Source of the DNA: Nitrospira sp.
GTDB taxonomy: Bacteria; Nitrospirota; Nitrospiria; Nitrospirales; Nitrospiraceae
NCBI GenBank assembly: GCA_029865225.1
Contig: JAOUHJ010000018.1
Location: 1 to 52,836, forward strand
Length of the DNA: 52,836 nucleotides
Direction: 5' to 3'
A program made the position numbers and the translations under genes. How positions within the stretch are numbered: the first letter of the stretch is position 1; the number at the start of each line of letters is the position of its first letter. The notes beneath the pieces are model-generated. The model had not been told where the DNA came from, did not search any database, and was given only the letters and a program-made list of their open reading frames with translations. Positions 30,746 to 39,878 of the stretch are shown in pieces.

Positions 30746-30776
30746 TTGACACTCGCGCAGTAAAACGTTGTATAGG
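30746..30776 (+). promoter_or_regulatory. Candidate promoter of the MFS transporter gene
   Basis: A perfect TTGACA at 30746-30751 is followed 19 bases later by TATAGG at 30771-30776, ending 26 bases before the start codon. The spacer is slightly long. Confidence 0.45.
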
Positions 30777-30802
30777 GGAAAGTCTGGTAGGATGCGCCAG
30801 CG

Positions 30803-32062
30803 ATGAACGATCAACTTGCCACCCCTGCACGCCGAGCCGCCGTCCTGTTCATTCTTGTTACCGTCTTCCTCGACATGTTGTCGTTCGGCATCGTCATTCC
30901 GGTGTTGCCGAAACTCGTCGAAGAATTTTTCTCGGGTGATACGGCGCAGGCGGCCGTGCTCTATGGGTTGATGGGAACGGCCTGGGCGTTCATGCAGTTC
31001 TTCTGCTCACCGATCCAGGGCGCGCTGTCCGACCGGTTTGGCCGACGTCCGGTTGTCCTGCTGTCTAACCTGGGCTTGGGTCTCGACTACATTGTGATGG
31101 CGCTCGCGCCGAATGTTGCCTGGCTCGTCGCGGGCCGCGTCATCTCCGGGATGGCCTCGTCCAGCTTCAGCACAGCCGGCGCCTACATCGCCGATGTCAC
31201 GCCACCGGCGCAGCGCGCGGCGGCGTTCGGCAAGATCGGGATGCTCTTTGGTCTCGGCTTTATCTTCGGTCCCGCCTTGGGTGGCTGGCTCGGCGCGATC
31301 GATCCACGCCTGCCGTTCTGGGGCGCGGCGGCACTGAGTCTGATGAACGCCTGTTATGGATTCTTTGTGCTCCCCGAATCTCTGTCGTCTGACAAACGAA
31401 CGCCCTTCACTTGGGCACGGGCCAATCCGGTTGGGTCACTCGTGCTGCTACGCTCGCACCATGAACTCGTCGGCCTCGCGACGGTCTCGTTTCTTGGCTA
31501 TCTAGCCCATGCCGCGCTGCCAGGTGTGTCGGTTCTCTACATGGGCTATCGCTATGGATGGGGAACGGCCAGCGTGGGAATGATGATGGCGGGCGTCGGT
31601 GTGGCTGCCATGATCGTGCAAGGCGGCCTGATCGGGCCGATCACCAACCGGTTCGGTGAGCGCAGAACTATGTTGATGGGGTTGCTCTGCGGATCAGTCG
31701 GCTTTTCCGTCTATGGTCTCGCACCGGAGGGCTGGATCTTTTGCCTTGGCATTCCCGTGATGGCCTTCTGGGGACTGACCGGTCCCGCCACTCAAGCGCT
31801 CATGACGCGCCGCATCAGTAGTTCGGAGCAGGGCCAGCTCCAAGGTGCCATTGCCAGCATTAACGGCATGACCGGCATGATTGGCCCGACGCTCTTCACG
31901 CAGACCTTTGCTTTCTTCATCCGATCCAATTCCCTACTCAATCCTCAGCACTCAGGTCTCAGCACTTCGCTAGATCTTCCCGGAGCCCCGTTCCTCCTCG
32001 CCTCGCTCATGCTCCTCAGCGCCGCTGTGATTGCATGGCGGACAACGAAAACAAAGGGATAG
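30803..32062 (+). CDS. MFS efflux transporter, TCR/Tet type
   Basis: This is a 419-residue inner-membrane protein with twelve predicted helices. Motif A between helices 2 and 3 reads [14 protein letters not shown], and the first helix has [21 protein letters not shown], a pattern shared with TetA-type drug/proton antiporters. [18 protein letters not shown] and [10 protein letters not shown] are further family blocks. A drug or metabolite export role is likely; tetracycline specificity is not shown by the sequence. Confidence 0.88.
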   Translation: MNDQLATPARRAAVLFILVTVFLDMLSFGIVIPVLPKLVEEFFSGDTAQAAVLYGLMGTAWAFMQFFCSPIQGALSDRFGRRPVVLLSNLGLGLDYIVMALAPNVAWLVAGRVISGMASSSFSTAGAYIADVTPPAQRAAAFGKIGMLFGLGFIFGPALGGWLGAIDPRLPFWGAAALSLMNACYGFFVLPESLSSDKRTPFTWARANPVGSLVLLRSHHELVGLATVSFLGYLAHAALPGVSVLYMGYRYGWGTASVGMMMAGVGVAAMIVQGGLIGPITNRFGERRTMLMGLLCGSVGFSVYGLAPEGWIFCLGIPVMAFWGLTGPATQALMTRRISSSEQGQLQGAIASINGMTGMIGPTLFTQTFAFFIRSNSLLNPQHSGLSTSLDLPGAPFLLASLMLLSAAVIAWRTTKTKG

Positions 32063-32119
32063 ATAGGGTGGTCCTCCTGAGGGACGGACGCACGGGAGAT
32101 TGTAATGAGGTGTTAATTA

Positions 32120-32130
32120 CTGTATATACG
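32120..32130 (+). promoter_or_regulatory. Palindromic TATA box before brnT
   Basis: GTATATAC at 32122-32129 is a perfect palindrome 6 bases before the brnT start codon. It may be part of the brnTA promoter or operator; BrnA of this family autorepresses its operon. Confidence 0.35.
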
Positions 32131-32135
32131 GATTA

Positions 32136-32426
32136 GTGTTTACCTGGGACATTGGGAAGGCGATCGCCAATTTTGAGAAACATGGCGTATCGTTCGAAGA
32201 AGCGGCCACCGTCTTTGGCGACGCCAATGGGCTCGACTGGGACGATCCGGCACATTCAGCCCAAGAGCGTCGGTTTAAACGACTCGGGCAGTCAGTAAGC
32301 GATCGACTCTTGCTTGTGGTGTATACCGTACGAGGGGTGGGACATGAAAAAGAAACATTCCGAATCATCAGCGCGAGGCCGGCGAGCCGGCGGGAACGCC
32401 AAGCCTATACCCGACTCACAGATTGA
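32136..32426 (+). CDS. brnT: BrnT-family type II toxin
   Basis: BrnT is a RelE-fold ribonuclease toxin that inhibits translation. The 96-residue protein matches the family along its length: FTWDIGKAIANFEKHGVSFEEAATVFGD, then RLLLVVYTVRG and ETFRIISARPASRRERQAY. The Arg-Arg and Glu pattern near the C-terminus carries the proposed active site. The start is GTG. The gene overlaps the antitoxin gene by 83 bases, and in this family the toxin comes first. Confidence 0.9.
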   Translation: MFTWDIGKAIANFEKHGVSFEEAATVFGDANGLDWDDPAHSAQERRFKRLGQSVSDRLLLVVYTVRGVGHEKETFRIISARPASRRERQAYTRLTD

Positions 32427-32637
32427 TTTCTCAGATATTCCGGAATCAACGCCGGAAGAACTGCGACGCGCACGCCGAGTGGGAAGACCGTCTAGCGGAA
32501 TGGCGAAACAGTTGATCGCTATCCGCCTTTCGCCCAAGCTCTTGAGTCAATTGAGAAAATTAGCCGCCAAGCGCAAGAAACCCTATCAAACACTCATCCA
32601 CGAATTGCTGGAAGAGGCAGCGGCGCACGCTGCATAG
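32344..32637 (+). CDS. brnA: BrnA-family antitoxin
   Basis: BrnA binds and neutralises BrnT and represses the operon. The protein is about 97 residues from ATG 32344. A disordered basic N-terminus is followed by the family block IDFSDIPESTPEELRRAR-VGRP. A ribbon-helix-helix domain at the C-terminus (QLIAIRLSPKLLSQLRKLAAKRKKPYQTLIHELLEEA) binds DNA. It starts inside brnT in another frame. An in-frame upstream codon at 32314 is unlikely. Confidence 0.88.
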   Translation: MKKKHSESSARGRRAGGNAKPIPDSQIDFSDIPESTPEELRRARRVGRPSSGMAKQLIAIRLSPKLLSQLRKLAAKRKKPYQTLIHELLEEAAAHAA

Positions 32638-32813
32638 GAGATGGTATCGACGCGTTTATCCATATGCTCGCCAGACTGAATGCAACGGTTCTCTGACCGT
32701 TAAAGTCTACCGAATGCCCTCTGAGGCCGACTCCATGCCGGACGTCTTGCACCTCTTTGGTTCCCTCAACTCAATCTTGGAATTGTGGACGGTTGTCAGT
32801 ACCATCGGTGGCA

Positions 32814-34793
32814 ATGGGAAAACACAACTCACGGAACAGAACTCAGGGCAAGCAGCCACAGACGGATCCTTTCACTGCGCTCACGTGGGATGAGCTCCAG
32901 GAAAGGGCCGGGCCGGTCATTGTGTCGCGAGGGCAGCGCTACCAGCGCAGCAGTCAAGTTCACGACCTGGCCAGAACCTCAAGCGGAGGCCTGGTTGCGT
33001 GGGTGCTAGGCTCCGACCGATATGCCACCAGCGTTGAATCAGAAGATGGAAAACTGATCGCGACCTGCACCTGCCCTTATGGAGGTATCTGCAAGCACGC
33101 AGTTGCCGTAGTGCTCGAATATCTGGCGCAGGTGAAGCGCAAGAGTACGATCCCTACCGTGACCAAGCAGGATCGGCGGTTTCAGTTGTTGGAGCACGAT
33201 GAAGACGAAGAAGAATGGGATGAGGAAGGTGCCACGGACGAAGATTTCGTCACTGTCTCAGAGGGATCAATGCGGAAGGCCGGAAAGGCTGCTTCAGACG
33301 CATGGCTGTCATACCTGGAACAACAGACTCAGCCACAACTTCTCGCGCTTTTGAAAGACCTCGTTCAGCGCTATCCAGATGTCCAGCAGTTCATACAGGA
33401 TCGATCCAATCTCTCCGCAGGTGCTGTGCCGAAGATGGTCAAATCCCTGCGGGTTGAGATTGCCGACCTGAGCCAAGAACCAGGGTGGCGCAACCACTGG
33501 AGTGGCGAGGGATCGATCCCAGACTACTCACGGGTACGGGATCGACTAGAAGCGCTGCTGGCGCAAGGGTATGCGGATGTGGTGCTGGAGGTGGGAGCGC
33601 AACTGCTGGAGGATGGTACGAAGCAAGTTGAGATCAGCGACGATGAAGGGGAAACGGCAGAGGAAATCGCTTCCTGTATGGATATCGTCTTCCGGGCGCT
33701 GCCTCGATCGTCCCGTGCTCCCGCCGAGCAGATGTGGTGGGCGGTGGAAGCTGACCTAGCGGATGGGTACGAGCTTTGTCGTGGAGCCAAACCGTTTTGG
33801 GACCGAAGCCATCCGACGGAGGCGTGGAACAGCCTTGCAGACCAGTTGGCTCAACGCCTCGCGAGGGACCCGGGGAACAGGGATCAGGACGCCTTCTCAG
33901 AAAAGTTTCAGCGTGACCGTCTGAGCAACTGGCTGATCTTGACGCTGGAACGAGCCGGCCGGCATGCAGAGATCATCCCGCTGTGTCGGCAAGAAGCTGA
34001 GAAGACCGGCAGTTACCCTCGTCTCGTTGAACATCTCATGAAAGCTAAGCAGTGGGAAGAAGCAGAAGCATGGATCCGCAAGGGGATTGGTGCAACCGAG
34101 AAGCGCTGGCCTGGTATCGCCCATCAATTGCGGACGGCTTTCCGCGAGATGCGTGAGCGACAACAGGATTGGCTTGCCGTGGCCGCATTGCGCGCCGACG
34201 AATTCTTCGTGGAGCCGAACCTGAAGACCTTTCAGGCGTTGGAGAAGGCGGCGAAGCGAGCAGGAGTTGGGCCGGAAGTGCGGGGTGCCGCCATGCAGTA
34301 TCTGGAGACCGGGACACGCCCCCAACCATCGACTCAGCTCTGGCCATTGCCGGAGAGCGGACTGCAACTAGCGACCCAGCGTTTTCCGATCGAGCCACCC
34401 ATGACCGAGGTCCTTATCGAGATTGCGATCGCTGAGAAACGACCTGACGAGGTGCTTCGGTGGTATGACCGTCGCAAACCACGGTCGCGAGGCTGGGACT
34501 GGGGATGGTCGACGGAGGACCGCATTGCGGAGGCGGTGGTGGCCAAGTATCCTGAGCGGGCGGTTGCTATCTGGAAGCAACTTGCGGAAGCGCAGATTGC
34601 CCTCACGAACCCAAAAGCCTATGACGTGGCGGCTGGCTATTTGCGCAAGGTTGGCCGCGTCCTGAAGCAGCAAGGGAAAGGACAGGAGTGGCAGGAGTAT
34701 CTTGCGGCGCTTCGGCAAGCAAACGAGCGCAAACGGCGATTTGTTGAGACGCTTGATACCCTGACCGGCCGCCGGATTGTCGATATGAAATGA
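32814..34793 (+). CDS. SWIM zinc-finger protein with helical-repeat body
   Basis: The protein is 659 residues. The SWIM motif C-x-C-x5-C-x-H is complete: Cys85, Cys87, Cys93, His95 in CTCPYGGICKH. An acidic linker (about 125-150, rich in D/E) and a long alpha-helical region of TPR-like character (about 280-640) follow, for example AEIIPLCRQEAEKTGSYPRLVEHLMKAKQWEEAEAWI. SWIM domains bind DNA or proteins, and stand-alone bacterial members have no established job. ATG 32814 is chosen as the natural N-terminus; upstream in-frame codons look like leader sequence. It stands between a toxin-antitoxin pair and the Mrr gene. Confidence 0.8.
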   Translation: MGKHNSRNRTQGKQPQTDPFTALTWDELQERAGPVIVSRGQRYQRSSQVHDLARTSSGGLVAWVLGSDRYATSVESEDGKLIATCTCPYGGICKHAVAVVLEYLAQVKRKSTIPTVTKQDRRFQLLEHDEDEEEWDEEGATDEDFVTVSEGSMRKAGKAASDAWLSYLEQQTQPQLLALLKDLVQRYPDVQQFIQDRSNLSAGAVPKMVKSLRVEIADLSQEPGWRNHWSGEGSIPDYSRVRDRLEALLAQGYADVVLEVGAQLLEDGTKQVEISDDEGETAEEIASCMDIVFRALPRSSRAPAEQMWWAVEADLADGYELCRGAKPFWDRSHPTEAWNSLADQLAQRLARDPGNRDQDAFSEKFQRDRLSNWLILTLERAGRHAEIIPLCRQEAEKTGSYPRLVEHLMKAKQWEEAEAWIRKGIGATEKRWPGIAHQLRTAFREMRERQQDWLAVAALRADEFFVEPNLKTFQALEKAAKRAGVGPEVRGAAMQYLETGTRPQPSTQLWPLPESGLQLATQRFPIEPPMTEVLIEIAIAEKRPDEVLRWYDRRKPRSRGWDWGWSTEDRIAEAVVAKYPERAVAIWKQLAEAQIALTNPKAYDVAAGYLRKVGRVLKQQGKGQEWQEYLAALRQANERKRRFVETLDTLTGRRIVDMK

Positions 34794-34952
34794 GGAGAAG
34801 ACTGACTCGCGTAGCGTGCGTGGCTTGGCCTAAAATCCTCGGCGTTATCGTAGAGTGCGATGTATTGAGGCAAGGGTTGAAGCTGCTCGCCGCAGACGTT
34901 TCCATTTGTCTCGCAAGAGTGCAAGGTCATGAGCGACCCTAACAACCAAGAT

Positions 34953-34979
34953 AAGGGGTCGGATACCTTTCTTAGGTTC
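34953..34979. repeat. 27-bp direct repeat, copy 1, at the mrr stop codon
   Basis: The unit begins AAGGGGTCGGATACCTTT and ends TTAGGTTC. It is 26/27 identical to the copy at 36215-36241 in the same orientation. It overlaps the last bases of the Mrr-type gene. Similar GGGGTCGGATACCTTT strings are known to me from remnants around REP-associated tyrosine transposases; that link is from memory. Confidence 0.75.
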
Positions 34980-35889
34980 ACTCCTCATTGAAGTAGTCTG
35001 AGTCAATCTTCTTCACCTCGTAAGTTCTGGCAGGGGATACTCCGACATTGTGGTCGATCATGTATTTCGCGAGCGCGGGCCCATCAATAAGAACGATCTT
35101 GCTGTCGATCTTTGAAGCAAAATCAAGAGCGTCGGATGAGAATGATGAAGTTGTGATAAATACGCCTTTGCGGGCGCGATGTCCTTGAAGAGCCCCGGCG
35201 AACTTTTGGATCTCCGGACGGCCAACGGTAGAATCCCATCGCTTTGCCTGGATGTAGATGACATCTAGGCCGAGACGATCTTCTTTGATAATACCGTCAA
35301 TACCTCCGTCACCGCTCTTGCCTACAGCCTGCCCAGCATCGCGAAGTGTCCCACCATATCCCATTCGAACAAGTAATTCGACAACCAAACGTTCGAAGAA
35401 AGATGGTGACGCACTTTTCACTTGATCAAGGAGCTCGCCTTCAAGGTCTAGGCGAAGACGCGCATAGGCCGTATCGAGAGCTTCTTCTGGTGTTGCGTCA
35501 GTGGAGGAATTGATCGGAGCGGCAACTTCATCAGCTCGATCATGTCGAAGCTCTCTGAACGTGACAAATTCGGGGAACTGCTCCAGGTATTTCACATCGA
35601 TGCGCCCTGGTTTTAAAGCAAGAACTGATCGCCCCTGTTCTGTGATGCGGAAAAACCCTCTTCGAGTTGATTCGAGGAGCCCGGCCTTCTTAAGGTATGT
35701 TCTGGCCCAGCCTGCTCGATTTCGGATAACAGTCTGCTGTCCGCTCCCTAGAAACTGTTGGCGCTCTTCTGTTGAGAGCTTGAACTCCGCAGCTAGTGAG
35801 TTCACGACCTCGCCGATGTTGTGCTCCTTCCCGTCCTTTAGAAATTGAAGAAGCGGGAGCATGACTGTCTGATAATCGGGAATCGCCAT
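34978..35889 (-). CDS. Mrr-type restriction endonuclease
   Basis: The protein is 303 residues. An N-terminal winged-helix Mrr_N domain (about 1-95) recognises DNA. A C-terminal PD-(D/E)xK nuclease domain has FFERLVVELLVRMGYGG, the Asp in SGDGGIDG (192-199) and QAK at 214-216. Mrr enzymes cut modified DNA or act under stress. The start is the ATG at 35889 (MAIPDYQTVMLPLL). Upstream in-frame codons to 35952 are unsupported. No methylase is nearby, consistent with a modification-dependent, solitary enzyme. The gene lies exactly between two 27-bp direct repeats. Confidence 0.9.
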   Translation of the reverse strand: MAIPDYQTVMLPLLQFLKDGKEHNIGEVVNSLAAEFKLSTEERQQFLGSGQQTVIRNRAGWARTYLKKAGLLESTRRGFFRITEQGRSVLALKPGRIDVKYLEQFPEFVTFRELRHDRADEVAAPINSSTDATPEEALDTAYARLRLDLEGELLDQVKSASPSFFERLVVELLVRMGYGGTLRDAGQAVGKSGDGGIDGIIKEDRLGLDVIYIQAKRWDSTVGRPEIQKFAGALQGHRARKGVFITTSSFSSDALDFASKIDSKIVLIDGPALAKYMIDHNVGVSPARTYEVKKIDSDYFNEE

Positions 35890-36277
35890 TATGGACTCCT
35901 GTATTCGATCCAGCTGCGTTCTTCTGCTGTGGACTGTTTGTAGGAGAGACAAGTCTAGCGTAAAGCAAAGGAACTATCTATGAGTCCGGATTTGAGAGCA
36001 AAGGAAGGTATGAGATAGGGTGGTAGGATGGAGAAGGGGAGAAATTGGGATTATAGGGTGTAGCGTCTGCGGGCAAGTGGTTAGGCAAGCCAGAATTTTC
36101 ATTCCTGAGTCATGCATGATTCAAGATCCATCCCGCATTTCTACTCACGAGGCCTACTCTAGCGATAGATTTCGTAGGACCAGCCCTGCTATTTCCTTAG
36201 TATCTGACAAAGCAAAGGGGTCGGATACCTTTGTTAGGTTCCGCTGGATGGGAAAAAAGTTCAGTGAGCGCTACGTT
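35890..36277. other. Non-coding stretch between mrr and the nucleoside transporter
   Basis: No convincing gene is present. A 102-codon open frame from 36020 has no recognisable features and odd composition, and is not called. The second 27-bp repeat copy lies near the right end. The sequence is somewhat AT-richer than the flanks. Confidence 0.5.
36215..36241. repeat. 27-bp direct repeat, copy 2
   Basis: This is the same 27-base unit and orientation as at 34953-34979, with one difference (G for C after the T-run). The two copies are 1262 bases apart, start to start, and enclose the Mrr-type gene and its upstream region. Confidence 0.75.
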
Positions 36278-37597
36278 CTAGGATGCTGCGAGGACTCCAG
36301 CAATGCACCCAGTCAGCAACGTGGCTAAATAGGCGGTCCATAAGAAGGCGCGTAGCCCCAAGAGCGAGATATCTTTTGCCCGATGCGGTACCAAAGCGGA
36401 GATGCCGCCGACAAAGATGCCCATGCTCGCCACGTGTACGAATCCACAGAGGGCATAGGTCATGGCCGCGAGGGACCGGGGAGAGATCGGCGGGGGAGAC
36501 GCCGCCTGCACAGCGGCCAATTTGAAATAGGCTGCCACTTCCGTCTCGATAAACCGCGACCCCAGCAAGTCCGCGCCGATCTGCCACTCCTCGGGGCGGA
36601 GGCCGAGGAGAACGGCGAATGGCCAGGTCAGCCAAGCGAGGACCTGTGTGACGGAGAGAGGGACGTCACCGATCGTAGGAAGCTGTGCCAGTGCCAAGTC
36701 GACCAGTGCTTCCAATCCAAGAAACACGATCAAGAGCGCGGCAATGCCGACCGCCATTTTCATTCCCTGTCCCGCCCCATCGATCAACGCAACAATGAAG
36801 TTGGAGGGGGGCGCGCTCGCGTCACGGTCAGAGACAGTCGATAGGTTTGGGTCGGTTGGTACGGCAGGCACGCCGCCCAGCGTAGCGGGCTGTCCATCTT
36901 CGGGCCATGTGAGTTTACTGATGAGCACCGCACAAGGAATCGAAATGATCGATGCGGAAATCAAATGCCCGGCGATCTGAAGCACCACATGCTGGAGTGC
37001 CGACACATAAATGACCATAACCGTACTGGCCACCGTCGCCATCATGCACGTCAGCACCAAGAGGAGTTCCGATCGTGTCATGGCCGCAAGGTAGGGACGG
37101 ACGATCAAGCCTGCTTCGATGCCGACAAAGATATTCGCTGCGCCGGACAGAGACTCCGCGCCCGATAAACCCATGGTCCGGTAGAAGAGTCGTGCAAACA
37201 GACGCACGATCGCCTGCATGACGCCCACATAGTAGAGACCTGCCATCAAGGCGGAAAAGAACACGACGGCCGGCAGCGCTTGCGCCGCCAAAATAAAACC
37301 AATCGAAACCGTCCCATCCGGCAAGGTCTGGCCGGGACCCAGTGCAAGAGGCCCAAGGAGAAACACCGTGCCCTTTTGTGAGGCGGTGAGCACGGCGACC
37401 ACCATCTCGTTGATCATGCTCCAGAGCCAGTGGGAACCCGGAAACCAAAAGGACAGGAGACCGAGTCCCCAGGCCAACGCTGCGCTGCCTCCAATGGTTG
37501 TCCAGTTCAGCCGACGGCGACTCCCTGTCACCCATGCCAGCCAGGCAATTGTGATGAAACCGGCACCGGCCAGCAGGCGATATGGCCATTCCTCCAC
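36278..37597 (-). CDS. Concentrative nucleoside transporter (CNT/NupC family)
   Basis: The 439-residue membrane protein imports nucleosides by proton or sodium symport. The three CNT blocks are visible: an N-terminal helix set, then the core with MGLSGAESLSGAANIFVGIEAGLIVRPYL (GxSxxES-AANxFVG motif). The C-terminal gate follows with ALCGFVHVASMGIFVGGISALVPHRAKDISLLGLRA. Length and motif order are standard. It is transcribed toward the mrr cassette. In an autotrophic nitrifier it probably serves salvage of exogenous nucleosides. Confidence 0.9.
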   Translation of the reverse strand: MEEWPYRLLAGAGFITIAWLAWVTGSRRRLNWTTIGGSAALAWGLGLLSFWFPGSHWLWSMINEMVVAVLTASQKGTVFLLGPLALGPGQTLPDGTVSIGFILAAQALPAVVFFSALMAGLYYVGVMQAIVRLFARLFYRTMGLSGAESLSGAANIFVGIEAGLIVRPYLAAMTRSELLLVLTCMMATVASTVMVIYVSALQHVVLQIAGHLISASIISIPCAVLISKLTWPEDGQPATLGGVPAVPTDPNLSTVSDRDASAPPSNFIVALIDGAGQGMKMAVGIAALLIVFLGLEALVDLALAQLPTIGDVPLSVTQVLAWLTWPFAVLLGLRPEEWQIGADLLGSRFIETEVAAYFKLAAVQAASPPPISPRSLAAMTYALCGFVHVASMGIFVGGISALVPHRAKDISLLGLRAFLWTAYLATLLTGCIAGVLAAS

Positions 37598-37952
37598 GAG
37601 CAGGTCCTCCTTCCGATAAAAACCCGCGGAGGCTACGCCGAGAGCCGACTGCCGTCAAGCGATAAAAGGGGTCCTCGATTGCGGGGTGGGGGTTCTTATT
37701 TTGTGAGTCTGGCATGTGGCCTATCATCGTGTCCGCTGTCTTGTTGTGGCTTAGAATTATTTTACGTCGATGACGACGTATTCTCAGTAGACCAGCCTCG
37801 CTGCGATTGCCCTGTTCAAGCTCGCGAAAGCGGGCTGTGGTTCCTAGTTCATCAGGGACTGCTGAAATCAATGCATGCGAAGATTGTGACTTGAATGCCG
37901 ATAGGCGATCGGAGCGGATGACATTAGGCACACATTGGGTTACACTCAGCGA
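37598..37952. other. Intergenic region with two inverted repeats, between the nucleoside transporter and toxin genes
   Basis: No gene is seen. One inverted repeat is TACGTCG-ATGA-CGACGTA (37763-37780). A second, CCGAT-AGGCG-ATCGG (37898-37912), is 40 bases before the toxin start. Either may be a regulator site; the second is placed where a toxin-antitoxin operator would be expected. The genes on both sides point away from this region. Confidence 0.45.
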
Positions 37953-38234
37953 GTGAAGCCGTTTCGCTGGAGTCATGAGAAAAATGAACAGCTGAAGGGT
38001 CAGCGCAAGGTGTCGTTCGAAGAGATTGTATTGGCCATTGAAGCCGATGGACTACTCGACCTCGTGAAGCATTCTGATCCTGAGCGGTACCCGAATCAAC
38101 GGATGTTTATTGTGGCCATTGAGCAATATGCATACTTGGTTCCCTTTGTCGAGGAAGCCGAGTACTACTTCCTGAAAACAATTATTCCAAGCAGGAAGGC
38201 GACTCGCGACTATCTGAAAGGCGGTGTCTCATGA
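37953..38234 (+). CDS. BrnT-like toxin of a type II toxin-antitoxin pair
   Basis: The protein is about 93 residues starting MKPFRWSHEKNEQLKGQRKVSFEEIVLAIE, which resembles the start of BrnT (aromatic-x-W, E/N-rich, VSFEE). It continues with RMFIVAIEQYAYLVPFVE and a C-terminal KTIIPSRKATRDYL. It is therefore probably a RelE-fold ribonuclease, in a subfamily distinct from the BrnT at 32136. GTG 37953 is preferred because family members begin at that residue; a TTG at 37935 is in frame. Its stop overlaps the antitoxin start by ATGA. Confidence 0.72.
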   Translation: MKPFRWSHEKNEQLKGQRKVSFEEIVLAIEADGLLDLVKHSDPERYPNQRMFIVAIEQYAYLVPFVEEAEYYFLKTIIPSRKATRDYLKGGVS

Positions 38235-38557
38235 AGAAGCGTCCATCATCGTATGAAAAGCAAATCACTAAAGACTACGAGAAAGGCCTGTTTCGATCTG
38301 TCGATCCTTCAAAGGCTGAACTGAAGCACTTCCGAGATGCGGCAAGAGCGACGTTCGTGAAAAACCGAAGGGTCAACATTCGATTATCCTCACCTGATCT
38401 GATAGATATTCAAACTCGAGCTGCTGAAGAAGGCGTACCGTACCAAACGCTCATTGCCAGTGTATTGCATAAGTTTGTGACAGGTCGGTTTACCGAAAAG
38501 GCATCTCGACTCACTACGCGTTCAAGCGGGCGCTCCAAGCGACGGGACGCCGCGTAG
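38231..38557 (+). CDS. CopG-type antitoxin
   Basis: The protein is 108 residues. The N-terminal half (KQITKDYEKGLFRSVDPSKAELKHFRDAARATF) is the flexible toxin-binding part seen in CopG-antitoxin family proteins. The C-terminal half (VNIRLSSPDLIDIQTRAAEEGVPYQTLIASVLHKF) forms a ribbon-helix-helix DNA-binding domain. The tail is basic. It is translationally coupled to the toxin and most likely represses the pair through the inverted repeat upstream. Confidence 0.8.
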   Translation: MKKRPSSYEKQITKDYEKGLFRSVDPSKAELKHFRDAARATFVKNRRVNIRLSSPDLIDIQTRAAEEGVPYQTLIASVLHKFVTGRFTEKASRLTTRSSGRSKRRDAA

Positions 38558-38588
38558 TCCAGCAACGTATCTTTCGCCCAGCCTTCTC

Positions 38589-39839
38589 ATGGCTAACAAC
38601 GCCACGGATCAACCAGCTCTTGCCCTGCTCACAACCAGCTTGATTGCCCGCTGGCAAAGTATCCCGCTCTATGCGCGGATCGTCATCGCCTTGGTTCTCG
38701 GCGTTGTGACGGGATTGCTGCTCGGCAGCGACGCTACTGTCCTGGCGGTGCCGGGGAAACTGGTGTTGCGCCTGCTCGGTGCGCTTGCACCAGCGTTGAT
38801 TCTAGCGGCAATCGTGCACACGTTCATGACGACGCAACTCGGTGGACCACTGGCGAGGCGACTGCCGTGGTTGTTGCTTCTGAACACGCTGGTTGCCATC
38901 ACGGTTGGACTGACCGTTGCCAACATTATCCAGCCGGGGCAAGGAGCGGGTATCACTCCGCCAGTAGCTCACGAAGAAGCCACCCACAGCACCAATCCGC
39001 TTGCCCTCTTTCTTGAAAATGTGCCCAAGAGTCTCCTTGGGCCGCTCGGCGACGATGGGAAAGTCATTGGCGTGATCTTCATCGCCATGGTGTTTGGCAT
39101 GGCGCTCCGCAAGGAACGAGAGCGGCCACTCGGGACGGTAGGGCACCTCGTCGAACTCTTTCTTGAATCATTGATCAAGATTTTGCACTGGATCATCGCG
39201 CTCGTACCGATTGCCGTGTTTGGCATTGTCGCCAGCATTATTGGTACGGAGGGTTTTGCGCAATTCAAAGCGCTTGGGATCTTTGTTCTGTGTGTGCTGC
39301 TCGCGCTCATGATCCAGGCGAGTTATTACCTCCTGCGTATCCGTTTTTGGTCATGGGTGCGGCCGATTGATCTGCTCAGCGGGGGACGTGATGCGTTGGT
39401 CATGGCCTTTTCTACAGCCAGCTCAACAGCGACGATGCCGGTGACCTATGCCGCACTCAAAGATCGAGTGGGCCTGCGCGAGCAGTCGGCGAGTATGGGG
39501 GCGTTGGTCGGGGCGAATTTCAATAACGACGGGACCGCGCTCTACGAAGCAATGGCAGCGCTCTTCATTGCGCAGATGATCGGGATGGATCTCACTGTCC
39601 AGCAGCAACTCATGGTCGTGTTGACGAGCATCATTGCCTCGGTCGGGGCTGCCGGGATTCCCGAAGCGGGTCTCGTCACCATGACCATGGTCTTTACTGC
39701 CGTCGGCCTGCCGGTTGAGTACATCCCTGTCCTACTCACAGTGGATTGGTTTCTCGACCGCTGCCGCACCGCGATCAACGTGATGGGGGACATGAATGTG
39801 AGTTGTCTGCTGGATGGTAAACAGCAGGGTGGCTCATAG
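38589..39839 (+). CDS. Dicarboxylate/amino-acid:cation symporter (DAACS family)
   Basis: The 416-residue inner-membrane protein is of the GltP/DctA type. Family motifs are the serine-rich STASSTATMPVTYAAL, the NFNNDGTALYEAMAALFIAQ block of helix 7, and the substrate-binding DRCRTAINVMGDMNVSCLL in helix 8. Eight helices and two re-entrant loops are expected. The substrate (glutamate, aspartate or C4-dicarboxylate) cannot be fixed from sequence; the Arg in DRCRTAIN favours acidic amino acids. Confidence 0.9.
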   Translation: MANNATDQPALALLTTSLIARWQSIPLYARIVIALVLGVVTGLLLGSDATVLAVPGKLVLRLLGALAPALILAAIVHTFMTTQLGGPLARRLPWLLLLNTLVAITVGLTVANIIQPGQGAGITPPVAHEEATHSTNPLALFLENVPKSLLGPLGDDGKVIGVIFIAMVFGMALRKERERPLGTVGHLVELFLESLIKILHWIIALVPIAVFGIVASIIGTEGFAQFKALGIFVLCVLLALMIQASYYLLRIRFWSWVRPIDLLSGGRDALVMAFSTASSTATMPVTYAALKDRVGLREQSASMGALVGANFNNDGTALYEAMAALFIAQMIGMDLTVQQQLMVVLTSIIASVGAAGIPEAGLVTMTMVFTAVGLPVEYIPVLLTVDWFLDRCRTAINVMGDMNVSCLLDGKQQGGS

Positions 39840-39878
39840 TTCAATCGCCTGATTCTGGAGGAGTAGTCTCTGTCTCGG

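Noticed and set aside
36020..36328. 102-codon plus-strand open frame spanning the second 27-bp repeat
   Set aside because: No ribosome site or recognisable domain, and it runs into the 3' end of the transporter gene on the other strand.
36915..37976. 353-codon minus-strand open frame overlapping the nucleoside transporter in another frame
   Set aside because: The transporter frame has all family motifs; this frame is incidental.
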